From assembly GCF_019175385.1 (NCBI RefSeq), contig NC_083345.1, positions 7,851,205-7,915,204 of the forward strand: a stretch of DNA of 64,000 bases, read 5' to 3'. The notes below the pieces were generated by a model. It did not search any database. It had not been told where the DNA came from and was given only the letters and a program-made list of their open reading frames with translations. Shown in pieces: positions 32,522-44,990 of this stretch. Numbering within the stretch: the first letter of the stretch is position 1; each line of letters opens with the position of its first letter. Made by a program: the position numbers and the translations under genes. The stretch is from Lycium barbarum. Taxonomy: Eukaryota; Streptophyta; Magnoliopsida; Solanales; Solanaceae.

Positions 32522-33130
32522 CCATTGAAACACGACACTGTGGGTATCACTCATCGCGTTAGTGCTATTCTTTCAAAGACCACAGTGCAAAAAAGGGAAG
32601 ATCCTGGAGCATTCACCATTCCATGCACCATAGGGCAGCAGGATTTTGCCAAGGCTTTAGGTGATAACGGGGCTAGCATAAATCTTATACCCCTTGAGAT
32701 TTTTAAGAGATCAGGATTAGGGATGCCAAGGCCAACTACCATAAGGTTGCAGATGGCTAACAGATCGATAAAAAGGCCAGTGGGGGCAGTTGATGATGTG
32801 CTTGTTCAAATCGGGGAATTCCTACTGCCGACAGATTTCGTGATTCTTGACTGTGCTATTGATCAAGAAATTACCATTATTCTGGGGAGACCTTTCCTTG
32901 TGACAGGGAGGGCTCTTATGGATTCCGAGAAGAATGAGATCAAGTTTCAGGTGAACGATGAAGAGGTGACTTTTCACGCCAGCAAAGGCATGAAATTACC
33001 TAGTCTTTATCAAAGTATTTCAGTCATTAATTCTGTTGATGTGGTGGATGAAGCGGTAGAATTCAAAATGGAGGAAGAATGCTTGGGTGAAGCATTATCG
33101 GCCATCTTGGTGATTTTTGATGCAAAATAA
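32522..33130 (+). pseudogene. Athila-like pol: aspartic protease region
   Basis: The frame has ALGDNGASINLIPLEIF, the retropepsin active-site region (D-x-G-A), then PTTIRLQMANRSIKRPVG, DFVILDCAID and IILGRPFLVTGRALMD. These are hallmarks of Athila-type proteases, which process the Gag-Pol polyprotein. The usual CDLGAS is changed to GDNGAS. The frame is open from 32525 and closes at TAA 33128-33130, continuing in the same frame beyond. Confidence 0.8.
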
Positions 33131-34978
33131 ATGGAGGGATATATTGAGACAGTGAATTCACTCACCGGTCTGGGGTCTTACTCTTATGAGCCCAAGAAAT
33201 TATCTCTTGATTTAGAGAAACGAACAACTCCTCCAGCAAAACCATCAATTATTGAGCCACCGAAGTTGGAACTCAAGCAACTTCCTTCTCATCTTAAATA
33301 TGTGTTTCTTGGAGCAAATTCCACCCTCCCAGTTATTGTGTCATCACTTCTGAATGAGGGCCAAACTCAAAGACTCATCGCAGTCTTGAGCAAACATTTA
33401 AGAGCTTTGGGTTGGACTATTACAGACATTCGGGGGATTCCCTCCGGAATTTGTGAGCACCGAATTCAGTTAGAGGAGGAAAGTTCACCAAGTGTTGAGC
33501 ATCAGAGAAGATTAAATTCACCGATGTAAGAGGTGGTAAAGAAAGAGATTATTAAGTGGCTAGATGCTGGGGTGGTTTACCCGATTGCCAACAGTCCATG
33601 GGTAAGTCCAGTCCTGTGTGTGCCAAAGAAAGGGGGCATCACTGTTGTCCCTAACTCTAAAAATGAGTTGATTCCGACAAGAACTGTCACCGGTTGGAGA
33701 GTGTGTATGGACTACCGGAAGCTGAACACTGCATCTTGCAAGGATCACTTCCCTATGCCTTTTATTGATCAAATGCTTGATCGGCTAGCTGGAAGGTCTT
33801 ATTATTGTTTCTTGGATGGGTACTCAGGGTACAACCAAATCAACATTGCATTGGAAGACCAATAAAAGACTACTTTCACTTGTCCCTATGGGACATTCGC
33901 TTTTAGTCGGATGTCATTTGGTCTTTGCAATGCCCCAGCTACTTTCCAACTATGCATGATGTCGATATTCTCTGACATGGTTGAACACTTTCTTGAAGTC
34001 TTTATGGATGACTTCTCTGTGGTGGGAGACTCATTCGATGAATGTTTAGACCATCTTGATCAGTTGCTGCAAAGGTATGAGGAGACAAACCTCGTTCTCA
34101 ACTGGGAAAAGTGTCATTTCATGGTAAAGGAGGGAATTGTCCTTGGCCATAAGATTTCCGAAAGAGGGATTGAGGTTGACTAAGCCAAAATCGATGTGAT
34201 TTAAAAACTCCCTCCACCCATCTCGGTAAAAGGGGTTCAGAGTTTCCTGGGGCACGCCGGATTCTATAGAAGATGTTTCAAAGACTTCTCCAAAATTGCA
34301 AATCCAATGTGCAAACTCTTGGAAAAGGAGTCGAAATTCAATTTTGATGAGAAGTTCATAAAGGCTTTCGACGATTTGAAGTTAAAATTAACCTCAGCCC
34401 CTATTGTTGTGTCCCCGGATTGGTCGTTGCCCTTTGAATTAATGTGTGATGCCAGTGGTCTTGCAATTGGCGCTGTGCTTGGTCAGCGGCTCAACAAAAT
34501 ATTGCACCCAATTTATTATGCCAGCAAAACGCTAAATGGAGCTCAACTGAACTATACCGTAACGGAGCAGGAACTACTTGCTATTGTTTATGCTTTTGAA
34601 AAGTTCCGGGCTTATTTATTGGGTGCCAAGGTAGTGGTTCACACTGACCATGCTGCCCTGAGGTACTTAGTGGCTAAAAGGAATGCTAAGCCTCGGTTGA
34701 TAAGATGAGTGTTGTTGCTACAAGAATTTGACTTCGAAGTCAAAGACCAAAAAGGGTCAGAAAATCAAGTAGCTGACCATCTCTCCAGACTTGAAGCTCC
34801 AGGGAGACCGAATGATGTGTTGAATATTGATGACACTTTCCCGGATGAAAGAGTCTTGGCAATATCAAATGATGTGGCACCATGGTATGCCAATATTGCC
34901 AATTATTTGGTAACTGGCATTGTTCCTGAAGATTTGAAGGCATATCAAAAAAAGAAATTCTTGAGAGATTGCCGATAG
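33131..34978 (+). pseudogene. Athila-like pol: reverse transcriptase and RNase H, with several stops
   Basis: In one frame with the protease: linker; RT start (WLDAGVVYPIANSPWVSPV, VCMDYRKLN, FLDGYSGYNQI); MSFGLCNAPATFQ; the catalytic FMDD (about 33999-34010); LGHKIS. RNase H follows: [48 protein letters not shown], holding the D-E-D residues. In-frame stops interrupt at 33527, 33863, 34181, about 34202, 34706 and 34976; some fit C-to-T or G-to-A changes from Gln or Trp codons. RT plus RNase H would copy the element's RNA into DNA; this copy is dead, but no frameshift was seen here. Confidence 0.9.
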
Positions 34979-36175
34979 TATTATTGGGATGAGCCTTACT
35001 TATTCAGGACTTGTGCAAAAAATATGATCAGAAGATGTGTGGCTGAATCTGAGGTGATGGATATTTTGAAGGCATGTCATGATTCTCCGGTTGGTGGGTA
35101 TCACAGTGGAAATAGAACTGCAACCAAGGTGCTAGAGTGTGGCTACTATTGGCCAGCCATCTATCGTGATGCGAATATGTTGGCACGTTCTTGTGATAAA
35201 TGCCAACGCCAGGGCACAATAGGTCGGAAGCATGAAATACCGATGAATTTTGTGCTTGAGGTGGAGCTCTTTGATGTGTGGGACATTGATTTTATAGGGC
35301 CCTTTGTGAGCTCATATGGCCTGAAATATATTCTTGTTGCAGTGGATTATGTCTCCAAGTGGGTGGAGGCGATGGCCTTGCCTAACAATGATGGTAGGAG
35401 AGTCAATGTCTTTCTAAAAAAGAACATCTTTTACTAGATTTGGCACTCCTAGAGCTATTATTAGTGATGGTGGTTCTCATTTCTGCAACAAACCATTCGC
35501 TGACCTTCTTGAAAAATATGGCGTGCATCACAGGGCTGCCACTCCATATCATCCTCAGACGAGTGGTCAGGTTGAAGTCTCAAACAGAGAGATAAAAAAC
35601 ATCTTGGCAAAGACGGTCAATGTGAATCGCACTGACTGGTCCAAAGAGTTGGATGATGCTCTATGGGCATATCGCATGGCGTTTAAAACGCCTATCGGGA
35701 CTTCACCTTATAAGTTGGTATTTGGGAAGGCATGTCATTTTCCTATTGAACTTGAGCATAAGGCTCTTTGGGCATTGAAAAAGCTGAACATGGATTGGCA
35801 TGAAGCAACAAAGCTGAGGTTGTTTCAAATCAACGAGATGGATGAATTTAGGTACAATGCCTATGAAAGTGCAACATTGTACAAGGAAAAGATGAAATAC
35901 TATCATGACTCGAAGATCCTCAAAAGGGATTTTCAGCCAAAGGACTTGGTCTTGTTGTACAATTCACGCCTAAAGTTCTTTCCGGGCAAGCTAAAGTCTC
36001 GATGGTCCAGTCCTTTTGAAATCGCAAATGTTTCCCCAAATAGAAGTGTCATTGAGGTGAAAACCGAGGATGGCACTCGGACTTTTAAAGTGAATGCACA
36101 AAGAGTGAAGCATTACCATTGGTGTATTGATGATGGTAAGGTGGTTGATAGGTATCGTTTGAAACACGGTTCCTG
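34979..36175 (+). pseudogene. Athila-like pol: integrase, one frameshift
   Basis: The zinc-binding part has ACHDSPVGGYHSGNRTA and SCDKCQRQG. The catalytic core has [18 protein letters not shown] and, 36 residues on, the Glu in [11 protein letters not shown], following [10 protein letters not shown] one-base insertion in the T run near 35434 shifts the frame between the first and second Asp; the second half (35439-36175) is then open to TGA. The C-terminal part ([18 protein letters not shown]) is the usual GPY/F-like region without a chromodomain, agreeing with a non-chromoviral Athila lineage. Integrase would insert the cDNA into the genome. Confidence 0.88.
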
Positions 36176-37798
36176 AACTCGAAATTGAGGTATCACGTCG
36201 AGCTGTGACGTTAAACCAAGCGCTTCTTGGGAGGCAACCCATGTGCATTTTCGAAATATATTTTTATTCCGTTGATTTTTGTTGTTGTGTTGTTTTAACG
36301 TTTGTTGATGTGTTGAGGAACCTAAGTGTTGAATCCAGAAATTTCCAGGACAGCAGTTACACAACACACTCGACGAAACGTCGATCTGATCAACGAGACG
36401 TCGAATGCATCGTCAAGTGAATCACATGAAAGATTGGTCACTGGAAATAATGGTAAATGGACGACAGGTTTTACGCTCCGTCGAATAGATCGACTGGCGT
36501 TCTTCTCTCTTTTTCATATATATTAAAAAAAAAGGGAGGGGGTGTTCACTCGATGGAGCGTCGAATTAATCGACGCTCCGTCCTTTTTACCATGACGGTT
36601 CAGAAACGTGGGTTTATAGCCCAAGTCCGTTCCACTGCTTCAAAATTTTTTATATAACGTTTCTTTTTCTCTCTCTCTCTCTCTCCCTCTCTCTCTCTCT
36701 CTCTCCACCTCTCCCCTTCTCCATAACTGTTACCCCACCCATTCCCCCCTTTCCTTCACCACCCCACAACCGCCACTTCCCCCCTGCCCTACTACTCTGT
36801 CCCTCTGTGTGTGTGCTTCTTCGGGTGTTTTTCCATTCTAAAGGGCTGAAATCATACTCATTCTATTGTTAGGTATGTGACTTAATGGATTGTGTGCTCC
36901 CTTGTTTTGTTTGTTTTTGCATTCCATGGCTTGTGTTGCATATTTTTGATTGTTTTCATTGTTTTTTCATTATTTTGTTTTCGCCTGGGATGCTCATGTT
37001 TTTTTTGCTAGGGGTGGTTTGTTGGTTTGTTTGTGGTTGATTGGGTCATTGATCTTTAGCCGAGTCGGAGGGCATTACGACAAACACACCTCATTCATGA
37101 GATTGTTGTTGTTTTGCCCACCAACTGTTCGATGAAATGCCAAAGTATGGCATTGTGTGTCACGATGGCTTGGAGGGCATTACAACCGTTGAGTTGTTTT
37201 GCCCGCAAAGTGTTTTCCCTAGTCTAACCTAAGCCAACATGGGGTGAAGTCTGAGTAACCCCAAAATACGTGACGATTTGCACCTCGGCCAAAGAAGTGT
37301 AAAGAATCTGTAGTTTTAGCATGCGAAAACATTCGACGCTCAGTTCGACGGCCCGTCGATTCAATCGACAGACCGTCCTACTCAACGTCGAATGAGCCTT
37401 ATCAAAAGTTCTTAACAAAAACAACGTCGACGGTGGATTCGACGACCCGTCGAATCGATCGACGGGGCGTCTTTCGCACCGTCTTTCAGTTGAAATTTCC
37501 AGTGGCTAATAAGAGATCGACGATAAGATCGACGGCCCGTCGAATCGATCGACGGGGCGTCTTTCTCACCGTCTTTTAGTCGAAATTTCCAATGGCTAAC
37601 AAGAGATTGACGATGAGATCGATGGCTTGTCGATCAAGTCGACGGGAACTTCGATGCTCTGTCGATCTGTTCGACGACTCTTGTAGCACATCGACGGCCC
37701 ACTGGCAGCTTTAACATTATCACATGTCTTGTACTTTTGTTTGATTCTGTGATGTTTCTATGGGTGTCTTAACAATGAAGTGTGTTCTTTTCTCAAGT
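36176..37798 (+). other. Spacer between pol and the extra ORF, with CGACG-palindrome repeats
   Basis: It starts with the GCGCTTCTTGGGAGGCAACC motif typical after pol in Athila elements. A CT microsatellite lies at 36668-36708. From 37340 to 37700, motifs such as GGCCCGTCGAATCGATCGAC recur, including two near-identical ~95-bp units (about 37440-37530 and 37535-37625). The same CGTCGA-type palindromes pack the 3' LTR. No coding sequence. Confidence 0.7.
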
Positions 37799-39685
37799 AT
37801 GCCTCCAAAGAATCCAGTAAAGCAGGGTGGTGGTCCCAGAAAAGGCCGGGGTCGGGGTCAAAGAACCCTTACTCTTAGGGATGAACCCTTTAACTATGAA
37901 CGTCAAGCGGTAGTCCCAACGACTAGATCGAGGGCACAGACCACCACGCCCCAAGCAGAGTCACCCACTTTACTCTCCTCTCAGTCTACAGAGAGGACTT
38001 CATTCTCCACATCCGCTGATTCTAGCGATGCAGCAACAGAATAACCAACCGCTCCTGAGCGAAATTCAGATGAGGAGCAAGAGCGGCTGCGGCTGCAAAA
38101 GATGGAGATAGCTGCAATCCGCTTCCCCCATGAAGGGTGCCGAAAGTACTATGTAAAAGGGGCCACTACAGTCAGCAGGGGTAATCTGAGGAGAAACATT
38201 TAGGAAGATGAACAAATCAGTATGAGCGGCTTAGAGAGCTACCCTCGTATTACTGATCTCATCCAGCACTATCATCTTGAGGCATTCACACAGCCTCCAG
38301 GGGATTATTGCCTGACCATGGTTCGGGAATTCTATGCTACTTACAGAGTAATGCTCGAGCAGCGGCACAAGAACAAGAAAGGTTTGAAAGCCGCCCCTCC
38401 ATTAGACACAGTGTATGTTCGGGGTGTCCATGTTGACATCTTAGCCCGCACAATCAACAGGTTTTATTTTGGTGATGACTTCGTGGCACCGACCACAATG
38501 GAATATGATGATAAATTTGAAAGAAGGGTTAAGCAATCTGTATGGGAATGGTTTGCGATGGTGATGGCTAGAGGGCCGGCGGACCAGACCCCATGGGTGA
38601 GAAACTTGGCGCAAAATCCATTAGGCAGATATCAACTTGGAAGCTAAATTTTGGTGGAATTTCATCATATATCGGGTTCTGCCCACGGAAGCAGATAACA
38701 TAGTCACGTCGGACAGAGCAGTGGTTGTGGCTGCTATGCTAACCAGGTACCCAATGAACTTGGGTGATCTGATAAGTAGAGCGATTCGGGCACGCGTACC
38801 ACAGGAGACGACAACCTTGATATTCCCGTGCCTTATCACGCAGTTATGTAGGTTTACCTAGGTGAGGCACATTGATACATTTGCAGCTACTCTCCCCACA
38901 ACAAAGGTGAGTGATATCACCCGGACTAGGGATGAGACCCTCCGTACATCTCAGGCCACCAGTGCTTCTTTGCTAGATCTCATGGGTGAGCAGGCTGAGC
39001 ATGTCATTGATTCAGTCTCTCAGGGCACAGTTGATATAGGCACGGAAGGATTGTCCACAACAGAGGCCTCTACACCATCTGTAACTGATGCTACCCCTTC
39101 TACAGAGGCACCACCTCAGCCTGCTGTTCCATCTGCATCTCCTATTCCTCTGACAGCCGCAGCATCAGCTTCCGAGGATCTCTTTGTCCTCAACAGAGCC
39201 GACTTCAGAGAGTTTGCAATCAAGGCAGAGCGTGCTGATCAGCAGGTGACCCGGATATTACAGCAGTTGGGTAGGTTTGTCCGGAAAGAGATTGCACCAG
39301 AGTAGGAGCCTCTTCAGGAGGCTATGGAGAGGCATCATGCTAGAGTCAATGCACGACTTGACAGTTTAGAGATGCAGATACTCACTATTGAGAAGAAGAG
39401 TGACTCTGGTACTTCGGGAGATTTTGAAGACCGAGCTTGACCAGCTCCGAGCTGAGATTGTGGCCCTTCGGACGAGAGAGCAGGTTATTGTGGAAGACCC
39501 GACACCACCTACACCAGTTGCCAGCATTTTCGATTTGATCCGAGTAGTTGACTTGGTGACTGAGGATGAGCCTAAGGAGAGTCGCAAAAGAAAGAGGCCT
39601 GTCACATTGGCTGATGATGAGGATGAGGAAGAGGACAATGAGGATGAAGACCTTGAGCTTCGGGAGGGTATTCGGCGGTCGCACC
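37799..39685 (+). pseudogene. Athila-like extra ORF downstream of pol (putative plant transposon protein domain), 5' part
   Basis: From ATG 37799: a basic Gly/Arg N terminus (MPPKNPVKQGGGPRKGRGRG), then a conserved domain with GLESYPRITDLIQHYHLEAF, VRGVHVDILARTINRFYFG and WEWFAMVMARG. This resembles the 'putative plant transposon protein' domain often found in this position in Athila-type elements. After it come a Ser/Thr/Pro-rich region, a coiled-coil-like segment (ALRTREQ, LDQLRAEI) and an acidic KR-rich stretch. Stops at about 38042, 38203, 38860 and 39303, plus frameshifts near 38630 and 39400, disable it. It occupies the env-like position, but I see no membrane segments. The Ogre-like insertion at 39686 cuts it. 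Confidence 0.7.
39681..39685 (+). repeat. Left target-site duplication of the Ogre-like element (GCACC)
   Basis: GCACC precedes the left LTR; GCGCC follows the right LTR at 55091-55095. One mismatch in five fits mutation since insertion. Confidence 0.75.
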
Positions 39686-40496
39686 TGTTGACACCCAATT
39701 TTGTCCCTCTTTTATTTAATTTACTCGGGTTTCTGAATTTACTAATGATCTAAATTATTTATTTTTTCACAATATTTTATTGCTACTACTATTAATATCA
39801 CTACTTTTATTTTCAACATTACAAGTATTACTTTACCACAAATTTGAAATGATTCGTCATTATTTCATTTTTTTTAGGGTTTGGACTCGTTAAATTAATT
39901 ACAAGACAACACTTTGTAAAATATTTATTTTTTTACATACTAATTATTTATTGTCTTTACATAATATATATTTTACCAGTTATTAAATTAGAAGCTTAAA
40001 AAATAATTAAATAGAGGAGGAAGGACTAACAATCTTCAGCCAAATTAATAGCTTAAAATACAAATACAATGTTATTCCCCTACTCAAATAATCAGCCCAC
40101 ATTATTTCCCTACCAGCCCATTACCTAAATCTACCCGGTCCAGCCCAACAATTTTTACCCGACCCGGTCCAATTCCCCCTAAACCTAACCCCTTCCTCTT
40201 TCTCTTTCTTTTCTTTTCTTTCTCCGCCTCCTCTGTCCTCTCTCTCTTTTCCCTCTCCCTTTGCCCTAATTTCTCCTCCATCTCACCCGCCTCCCTTTCT
40301 CCTTCCTTCATCGTCATCTCAATTCTCCCACGCCCACGTTCTCCCTCTGCACTTCCACATCTCCTTGTCCCCCCACGCCTTCGTCTCTCTCCTCACGTTC
40401 TCCCCACACCCACGCCTCTGCCATCTTTCCCTGACACTTCCACCACGCCTGTTCCCCGCTTCCTCTCTCTCATACGCTCCTCTTCACTCTCAACTC

Positions 40497-40504
40497 TATA
40501 AATA
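40497..40504 (+). promoter_or_regulatory. TATA box of the 5' LTR
   Basis: TATAAATA follows a long pyrimidine-rich tract (40190-40480), a layout common in plant LTR promoters. Transcription starting near 40530 would place the PIN fragment downstream, in sense orientation, inside the transcript. Confidence 0.55.
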
Positions 40505-42113
40505 ATGAATAATTACTCAATTGAAAGGGGGACTGGACATTGTTTAGAACAAAGAGGACTTGATTTAGCAAGAAACCGACAATCAAAAAGGAACAAAGAT
40601 CTGGAACCAAAGATTCCCTACAAAACACAATTTTGAATCATCAAAGATAGCATTATTCGAAAACAAAGAACAGCCAATAATCACTTTTCTTGGTTGGAAA
40701 CTTTTGTTACTTTAATCGGGTTCTTCGAGTTCGAGTTCGTCGCGTTCGAGTGTAGATTCGAAGCCTCGACATCCCGTTCACTGCGCGCAAAAAAGGTAAA
40801 CTTCGACACATTTATCGCTTGTAGTCTTTAATTTCTACTTTGGTTAAGAATTTAATTTATTCTGCCATCTTTAGTAGTTATATATTTTCTTTGTGGTTGT
40901 ATCGTTTGTTTGATGTTTGGGAGTTGTTAGGATAGGATATTAATCGCTAAAATGGAATTCGAAAGATGTCTGTTGTAGTTGGATGATTAGAATGAATTTC
41001 CAGGATTTAGGACATATTTAAAACCGCATACACATAGGATATACAGTGGGTTATCAAGATAAGAAGAAGATATACATTCGATATACATTTGGTATACACA
41101 CCACTGCGTGTATATCTTAGGTATATTACGTATATGATTAGAACAGACCAACATTGTCTCTCTTTTACTCTATTTGTTCAAATAATATACCCTATCATGA
41201 ATGTAATCCGCTTAGATTTAAATACGATAAAATGATTATACAACATGTCGGTATTGGTTGTTGAAATCTGTTTGGTTCCAAGTCCGAATTATGTGTTTAG
41301 TTTCCTTAACAAGTCGTGTATTAAATCTTGTTCCATTTCCAGTTGGTTAGGTTAAGTTCAGTACCTTAGTAGTATTATGTAGGCTACTGTTTTCTTCTAG
41401 TTAATTTAGTCTTGATTGGGCAGTTAATGATATCTATCTGTTCCTATCTTAGTTTGGTTTAATTTTCTTCTTGACGCACGATAGTATCTCTATGTTTAAG
41501 TTTCAGTTTGGTCTATCTGAAGCTATGTTTGTATAAAGTTTAGACTTCTGAGTTGAGAATGATGGTTGGTCCAGACCGTTGGCATGTTCTTTAAGAGTGC
41601 TGTTTAAACTATGTAGCTGATATTGTTAATTAGATGTTGGTTTTAATGTCTAAACATCTCAGAATATGTTCCTTTAAATGGGTAAAAGTATTCAAAGTTA
41701 GTTCTGCCCCCTTTTTAAAATTATTCTGCACTTTGTCGAGATTAATTAGTGAACACTTGAAGTTCTGCTATGTGATTGAAATATGAACATTCCCTTGTTA
41801 GTGTGTGAATTTTATCTCCTCCCTTTTAAAATCACTAGTGCTAGTAACTCTTTTCTAGCACTTACAAATACTGAAGTCTATGGTTTAGTGGTGAGGAAGA
41901 AGAGGAAAACTAAAGTGGGGGTTTGTTCTTGAACTCATTTTTTTTTTGTTTAATCTTGAAATCACTAAATTAGTCGCTTTAGAGAAGTAAAAATGGGTTC
42001 TTGAAGTTTAGTTTGGATCTTTTGTGTTCTTGCAAAACCCCATGTGAGTTTTGTGATAAAAAAATCCATTTTTTTTCATCTCTACTTTGTTCAGTGAATC
42101 TTTTAAGAGAAAA

Positions 42114-42607
42114 ATGATATCACTTTCAGACCTTTATCATGTTCTAACTGCTGTAGTTCCACTATATGTAGTTATGATCTTAGCTTATGGTTCAGTAAAA
42201 TGGTAGAAAATATTCATCCCTGACCAATGTTCTGGTATTAACAGATTTGTTGCTCTTTTTGCTGTTCCATTGTTGTCTTTTCATTTCATTGCTTCAAACA
42301 ATCCATATGCAATGAAACTACAGGTTTATAGCTGCTGATACACTTCAAAAATCATAGTCCTGTTTGTGTTAGCCATTTGGTCAAGAATTAGTTCAAGAGG
42401 GTCCCTTGAATGGTCCATTACTTTGTTTTCACTTTCCACTTTACCAAACACTTTAGTTATGGGAATACCTTTGTTAAAAGGTATATATAGTAATGAATCA
42501 GGGAGTTTAATGGTGCAAATTGTTGTTCTTCAGTGTATTATTTGGTACACTTTGATGTTTTTTTTTTGTTTGAGTATAGAGGTGCTAAAATCCCTATTGC
42601 TGAACAT
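42114..42607 (+). pseudogene. Captured PIN auxin efflux carrier fragment (N-terminal exon) in the 5' LTR
   Basis: The ATG at 42114 opens [20 protein letters not shown] and [10 protein letters not shown], then a TAG where PIN proteins have Trp. It continues [19 protein letters not shown] and [13 protein letters not shown], then (after a +1 and a compensating -1 change near 42320-42350) [17 protein letters not shown] and [30 protein letters not shown] follows, then a 10-T run that shifts the frame, and FEYRGAK. This covers about residues 1-165, the N-terminal membrane half of canonical long-loop PIN proteins, which export auxin across the plasma membrane. The start of the central loop and everything after are absent. 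It cannot make a transporter but remains strikingly similar at the nucleotide level. Confidence 0.92.
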
Positions 42608-43886
42608 TAAGCGGTTATCCTTAAAGTTGGTTAAGGCAGTTTTAGGCACCTGATGACTATATATTTACATAGAATATATATGCTCTGCCGATTTGTTTGA
42701 GTTTGTGTTTTATATGTTTTAACATTATCCATTGATCGTATACTAATCCTTTTCTTTTTCTTTTTTTATGCATGACATCTCGCATACGAGTCCGAGCGAC
42801 TTGTCATCTCCTCCCGCATTTGGCTTCAGGCAAAGCCCAACGAAATCTTCTCGAGTCAGTCCCCCGCAGCGAAAAAATAAAATTTTGGGCCGAGGCCCAT
42901 AGCAGTGGCAGCGAACAGCAGCAGCCCAAAATGGGCTGAGCCCATTTAAATCATTTACTCCCCTATTTTATTTTATTTTGTGCATTTAATTGGTAATTGT
43001 ATGACTGATACTTTTACGTGTTTATTTGCTTAGATTAAGTAAACCTTAGCGAAATTAGTGGGGTTTGGGTTTTAGTAATGAGTAGTTAATTTAAGGAAAA
43101 TCAACTATTAATTCCATAAGTTTCAACTACTTATAATATCTATACTGTCATTTTCTATTATTAGAATAATTTATTTTAGAATGGCATGACTACATACTTT
43201 GAGAATCAAGATTCGTTCTTACTATTTTAGAAGTTTAAAACGTTACTAATTTTACATTAACGTTAGCTTATTCTGAAAAAAAAGAGGCAAACTAGTTCAA
43301 CGGATAACTGTTCCACTTTAGTTCTTTTCCAACACTTCAAAACACATTTTGTTTAAAACAGTCTTTGCATAATATACATTGAATTAATAGTCATTCTATA
43401 AAACCTTTAAAATTTTATTAAATAACTTTTAAATTTGTTGGTCATTTTCTCCAAATACATATAAACATTACACATCTCGTTTCTTTTAATAACTAAACTC
43501 TTTTATGCAACTATTACTTTTCTACAAGTTTTATTTTGAATAACATTCTATTTTTATTTATAACTTTAGCAATACTTACAAAGCTATTTTCTTTTTACAA
43601 CATTTACACTTAGCCTAACTAATTATAAGTCCGGTCGGTCAACCATTGTTAATGGGTCTTAAAGGATGCCTAATACCTTCCCTTTAGACTAATTGAACCC
43701 TTACCTAGAATCTTAAGTTTCGCAGACCTTAAACAGAGCTAACTTTAGAAAAATAACTTTAATAAACTTTAGATGTCCTAATTCACCATAAATAATTAGG
43801 TGGCGACTCCTTAACATAAACAAAAACAGGAATCACCAATATGTTGTACTTCTAATTTAACCCGGTTAAAATGGGGTATAACAGCT

Positions 43887-43904
43887 TGGCAACTCTGCTG
43901 GGGA
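43887..43904 (+). other. Primer-binding site of the Ogre-like element
   Basis: TGGCAACTCTGCTGGGGA begins 3 bases after the 5' LTR. It differs by one base from the TGGCGACTCTGCTGGGGA type (tRNA-Arg) known from Ogre elements. Confidence 0.7.
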
Positions 43905-44990
43905 CTACCTAGGTTCTAACCATAACGGACTTAGTTTAAATAGGCTTTGTGTGCTTATTTTAATTACTTTATTTATTTGTTAACTGTTTTTACATGCTAT
44001 TAATTGTTTGTTTGATATAAACTGTTTGTTTGATATAAACTGCTTATGTGTTACTTGCTTTGATAAAACTGTCATTCCGTTCATATTTCTTCCACTCCTG
44101 GAAAACTCACACATATTCATACACTTAAAACGGCTTCGCGGTTCGCGCCCGTGCACTACTAAATTACCCCTTTAGTTGGATTGATCTTGTGGATTTAGTC
44201 GATCGGCGGTGCAGTCGACGACCACGGACTTTCCACTCCCAAGTTGTCCGCTTGGGGGAACCTTGCGTCATAGGAAACCAACTCTTAGTTAGCCTACGAT
44301 AGAGCTAAACCAACACCTTTATTAGGAGCATACATTTCATAACCTAGGAGGCTTAATACCCTTGGTGTATTAAAGCCCATTAGATGCCTTTACCCAAACG
44401 TCCAAGCGGGTTCACGACCCCAAGTGACACCAATCATACTTTATGTGCATGTTTGAAGGATAATTGTGCCTAAATATTGACTATTTGCTCTAATTAATTA
44501 AACTTTAGGAGGGAGGGAATGACTAATGTTTCTATGACAGGTATGGATTTGCATTGGAGTATAACAAATGACGAAGACCAAAGACATCACAAAATGGAGC
44601 TAGACGTTGCATCTACTTTACTTAGATTAGGAAATATTTTATATTTTACTCATGTAATAAATATTACACTACTTTTGTACTTTATTTGGGAAATAGAATT
44701 TGTTTAATTAATCAAAGAAACGGGATGACGTATTATGGCACACTTTACCCTTTAAACAAACGTTAGGCCTACCTCTGGCATAAAGAGGTCACATGCATAT
44801 TAGGACGCGTTATTATTGTTTGATATAATCGTTTATATTTGTTTGACAACTTGTTGGACTTTATTTGACAAATTATTTGCTACATGACTTACTTGACTCT
44901 ACATGATCATGACTTTACCTAGATATGTTCATGAGACTAACATCATTTACACTTTATGTTTCTTTTATTTTATTCCCAAAAAGTTGATTC
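43905..44990 (+). other. Leader between PBS and gag
   Basis: About 1.1 kb without a convincing protein. The 62-codon ORF at 44519-44707 shows no family. Autonomous Ogre elements carry an extra ORF before gag; it is absent or decayed beyond recognition here. Confidence 0.5.

Larger units (their letters stand above)
39686..43883 (+). mobile_element. 5' LTR of the Ogre-like element (4198 bp)
   Basis: It starts TGTTGACACCCAATTTTGTC and ends CGGTTAAAATGGGGTATAACA. A pyrimidine-rich block and TATA box lie 0.5-0.8 kb in; a captured PIN gene fragment is at 42114-42607; GGCCCA motifs lie around 42885-42950. The antisense Lys/Arg/Glu-rich ORF at 40102-40317 is just the CT-rich tract read backwards. 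Confidence 0.92.

Noticed and set aside
32420..34978. Multiple single in-frame stops in one long pol frame, suggestive of stop-codon readthrough or recoding
   Set aside because: All three stop codons occur at scattered conserved positions, the integrase has a frameshift and the PBS is gone; ordinary decay explains it better.
40102..40317. Lys/Arg/Glu-rich ORF, also present at 51208-51525
   Set aside because: Antisense reading of the CT-rich LTR promoter tract; no family.
44519..44707. 62-codon ORF before the Ogre-like gag, possible relic of the Ogre upstream ORF
   Set aside because: Too short and without recognisable Ogre ORF1 features.
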